Below, piece by piece: positions 4,619 to 5,393 of a stretch of 5,393 nucleotides of DNA. The translations under genes and the position numbers were made by a program. How positions within the stretch are numbered: the stretch's first letter is position 1; every line of letters begins with the position of its first letter. Origin of the DNA: an uncultured Bacilli bacterium (lineage in GTDB: Bacteria; Bacillota_I; Bacilli_A; RF39; UBA660); contig CALVIJ010000067.1 in NCBI GenBank assembly GCA_944329505.1, forward strand, positions 1-5,393. The letters are read 5' to 3'. Below the pieces are notes generated by a model that searched no databases, was not told the DNA's origin, and worked only from the letters and a program-made list of their open reading frames with translations.

Positions 4619-5393
4619 TTAATCATTTCTAGCTTTACGAGCTTGAATTTCGTCTATTTTATATAGTATTTCGGCTACATTTTCATCATTGACCTCTGTA
4701 TAACCAAGTTCTTTCATAGCTTGTACTTTAGCAGAATTAATCTCTAAAGTTCTACTCATTTTATCTTCTAATTTATGTTCTATTTGAGCCACAAAACGTT
4801 TATGCGTTTCGGCTATTCTAGCTTTACTAGATGTTCCCGCATGATATAAATTAAAGGCAGAAAATAAGATACTTTCAAATATAAATTGTTCTGTTTCGTC
4901 ATATACGAATTCATATGGCTTAGTATATCCTCCAACTTTAGACACATAAGCCAAGATATATTTAAGTTCTTTCATACCTTCCATTGACTGTAAATAATGA
5001 TATAAGTATAAAATAGAATTATATCCTTCTTCATCTTTTTCGTCCTCAAGACGTTCTTTTAATTCATCGACAATATTATGTAAAAGTTCTTTTCTTTTTT
5101 CATCTAAACCAGAGAAAATAACATTACTTTCACCAAGTTCACTTTTATTAGTGTTTTCAAACAGACTATTAATTCTAGTTTCTACGTCCATAATATAATC
5201 TGTATCAACTTTAATATTATCAAGTTCATCAGCAGATTTAATGCCAAGAATATTTAATAAAATAACTTTTTTATCCTTTGGCCATTTATTAATATCATCA
5301 AGCTCCAAATAATTATAAATCATTTGTCTAGAAACCCCTAAACACTTAGCTAACTTCACTTTAGAAATCCCAAGTTCTCTTAAAATGTCATTT
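4619..5393 (-). CDS. Helix-turn-helix protein of unknown function, 5' end cut off
   Basis: The frame is open to the window edge (first whole codon at 5392), so the GTG at 5359 is internal and the start is outside. About 257 residues are visible. The first 30 form a helix-turn-helix: ELGISKVKLAKCLGVSRQ followed by MIYNYLE, where the second helix of the pair is LGVSRQMIYNY. Most of the rest is helical and highly charged, with acidic stretches (for example ERLEDEKDEEG) and a basic tail ending in ARKARND; there is no membrane segment or signal peptide. It holds the only Trp I find in the window, coded TGG. I do not recognise the C-terminal 190 residues. The likely role is a DNA-binding regulator or a phage/plasmid-type DNA-binding protein. 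It ends before a good terminator, so it is probably transcribed apart from the DUF2726 gene. Confidence 0.6.
   Translation of the reverse strand, partial: NDILRELGISKVKLAKCLGVSRQMIYNYLELDDINKWPKDKKVILLNILGIKSADELDNIKVDTDYIMDVETRINSLFENTNKSELGESNVIFSGLDEKRKELLHNIVDELKERLEDEKDEEGYNSILYLYHYLQSMEGMKELKYILAYVSKVGGYTKPYEFVYDETEQFIFESILFSAFNLYHAGTSSKARIAETHKRFVAQIEHKLEDKMSRTLEINSAKVQAMKELGYTEVNDENVAEILYKIDEIQARKARND

Overview
The window is AT-rich bacterial DNA with tightly packed genes. Every recognisable product resembles low-GC Firmicutes or Mollicutes-like relatives. The genes use the ordinary code: the only tryptophan I find is TGG, in the last gene, and one gene ends in TGA. An uncultured gut-type Bacilli or Clostridia relative is my inference; no gene here fixes the species.

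Layout. (1) 1-604, + strand: the 3' two thirds of a XerD-type tyrosine recombinase, cut by the window edge. (2) 677-1510, +: a polytopic membrane protein of the ArsP_2 / putative heavy-metal exporter family, with its own extended -10 promoter and a strong Shine-Dalgarno. (3) 1523-1553: a hairpin lying between this gene and the convergent operon, overlapping the last codons of the latter. (4) 1531-3058, - strand: a two-gene operon with a 38-nt overlap. The promoter-proximal gene fuses an XRE helix-turn-helix to an ImmA/IrrE zinc peptidase; the second encodes a PIN-domain nuclease. (5) 3191-3937, +: a ZIP-family metal transporter (ZupT-like), divergent from the operon across a short region holding an operator-like inverted repeat. 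(6) 3966-4472, -: a membrane-anchored DUF2726 (restriction-endonuclease-like fold) protein whose start region carries an exact 44-bp tandem duplication. (7) 4538-4574: a terminator for the last gene. (8) 4619-5393, -: a helix-turn-helix protein of unknown function, cut by the right edge.

How they may work together. The XRE-ImmA/IrrE plus PIN pair is the most system-like part. It looks like a self-regulated regulator/protease plus RNase module of toxin-antitoxin or stress/defence type, inserted between two metal transporter genes. The DUF2726 protein is a second nuclease-fold protein close by but is separately transcribed, and I see no proof that it belongs to the same system. The metal genes and xerD look like ordinary chromosomal cargo. 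No RNA genes, CRISPR arrays or insertion sequences were seen, and no gap without a gene exceeds 300 bases.
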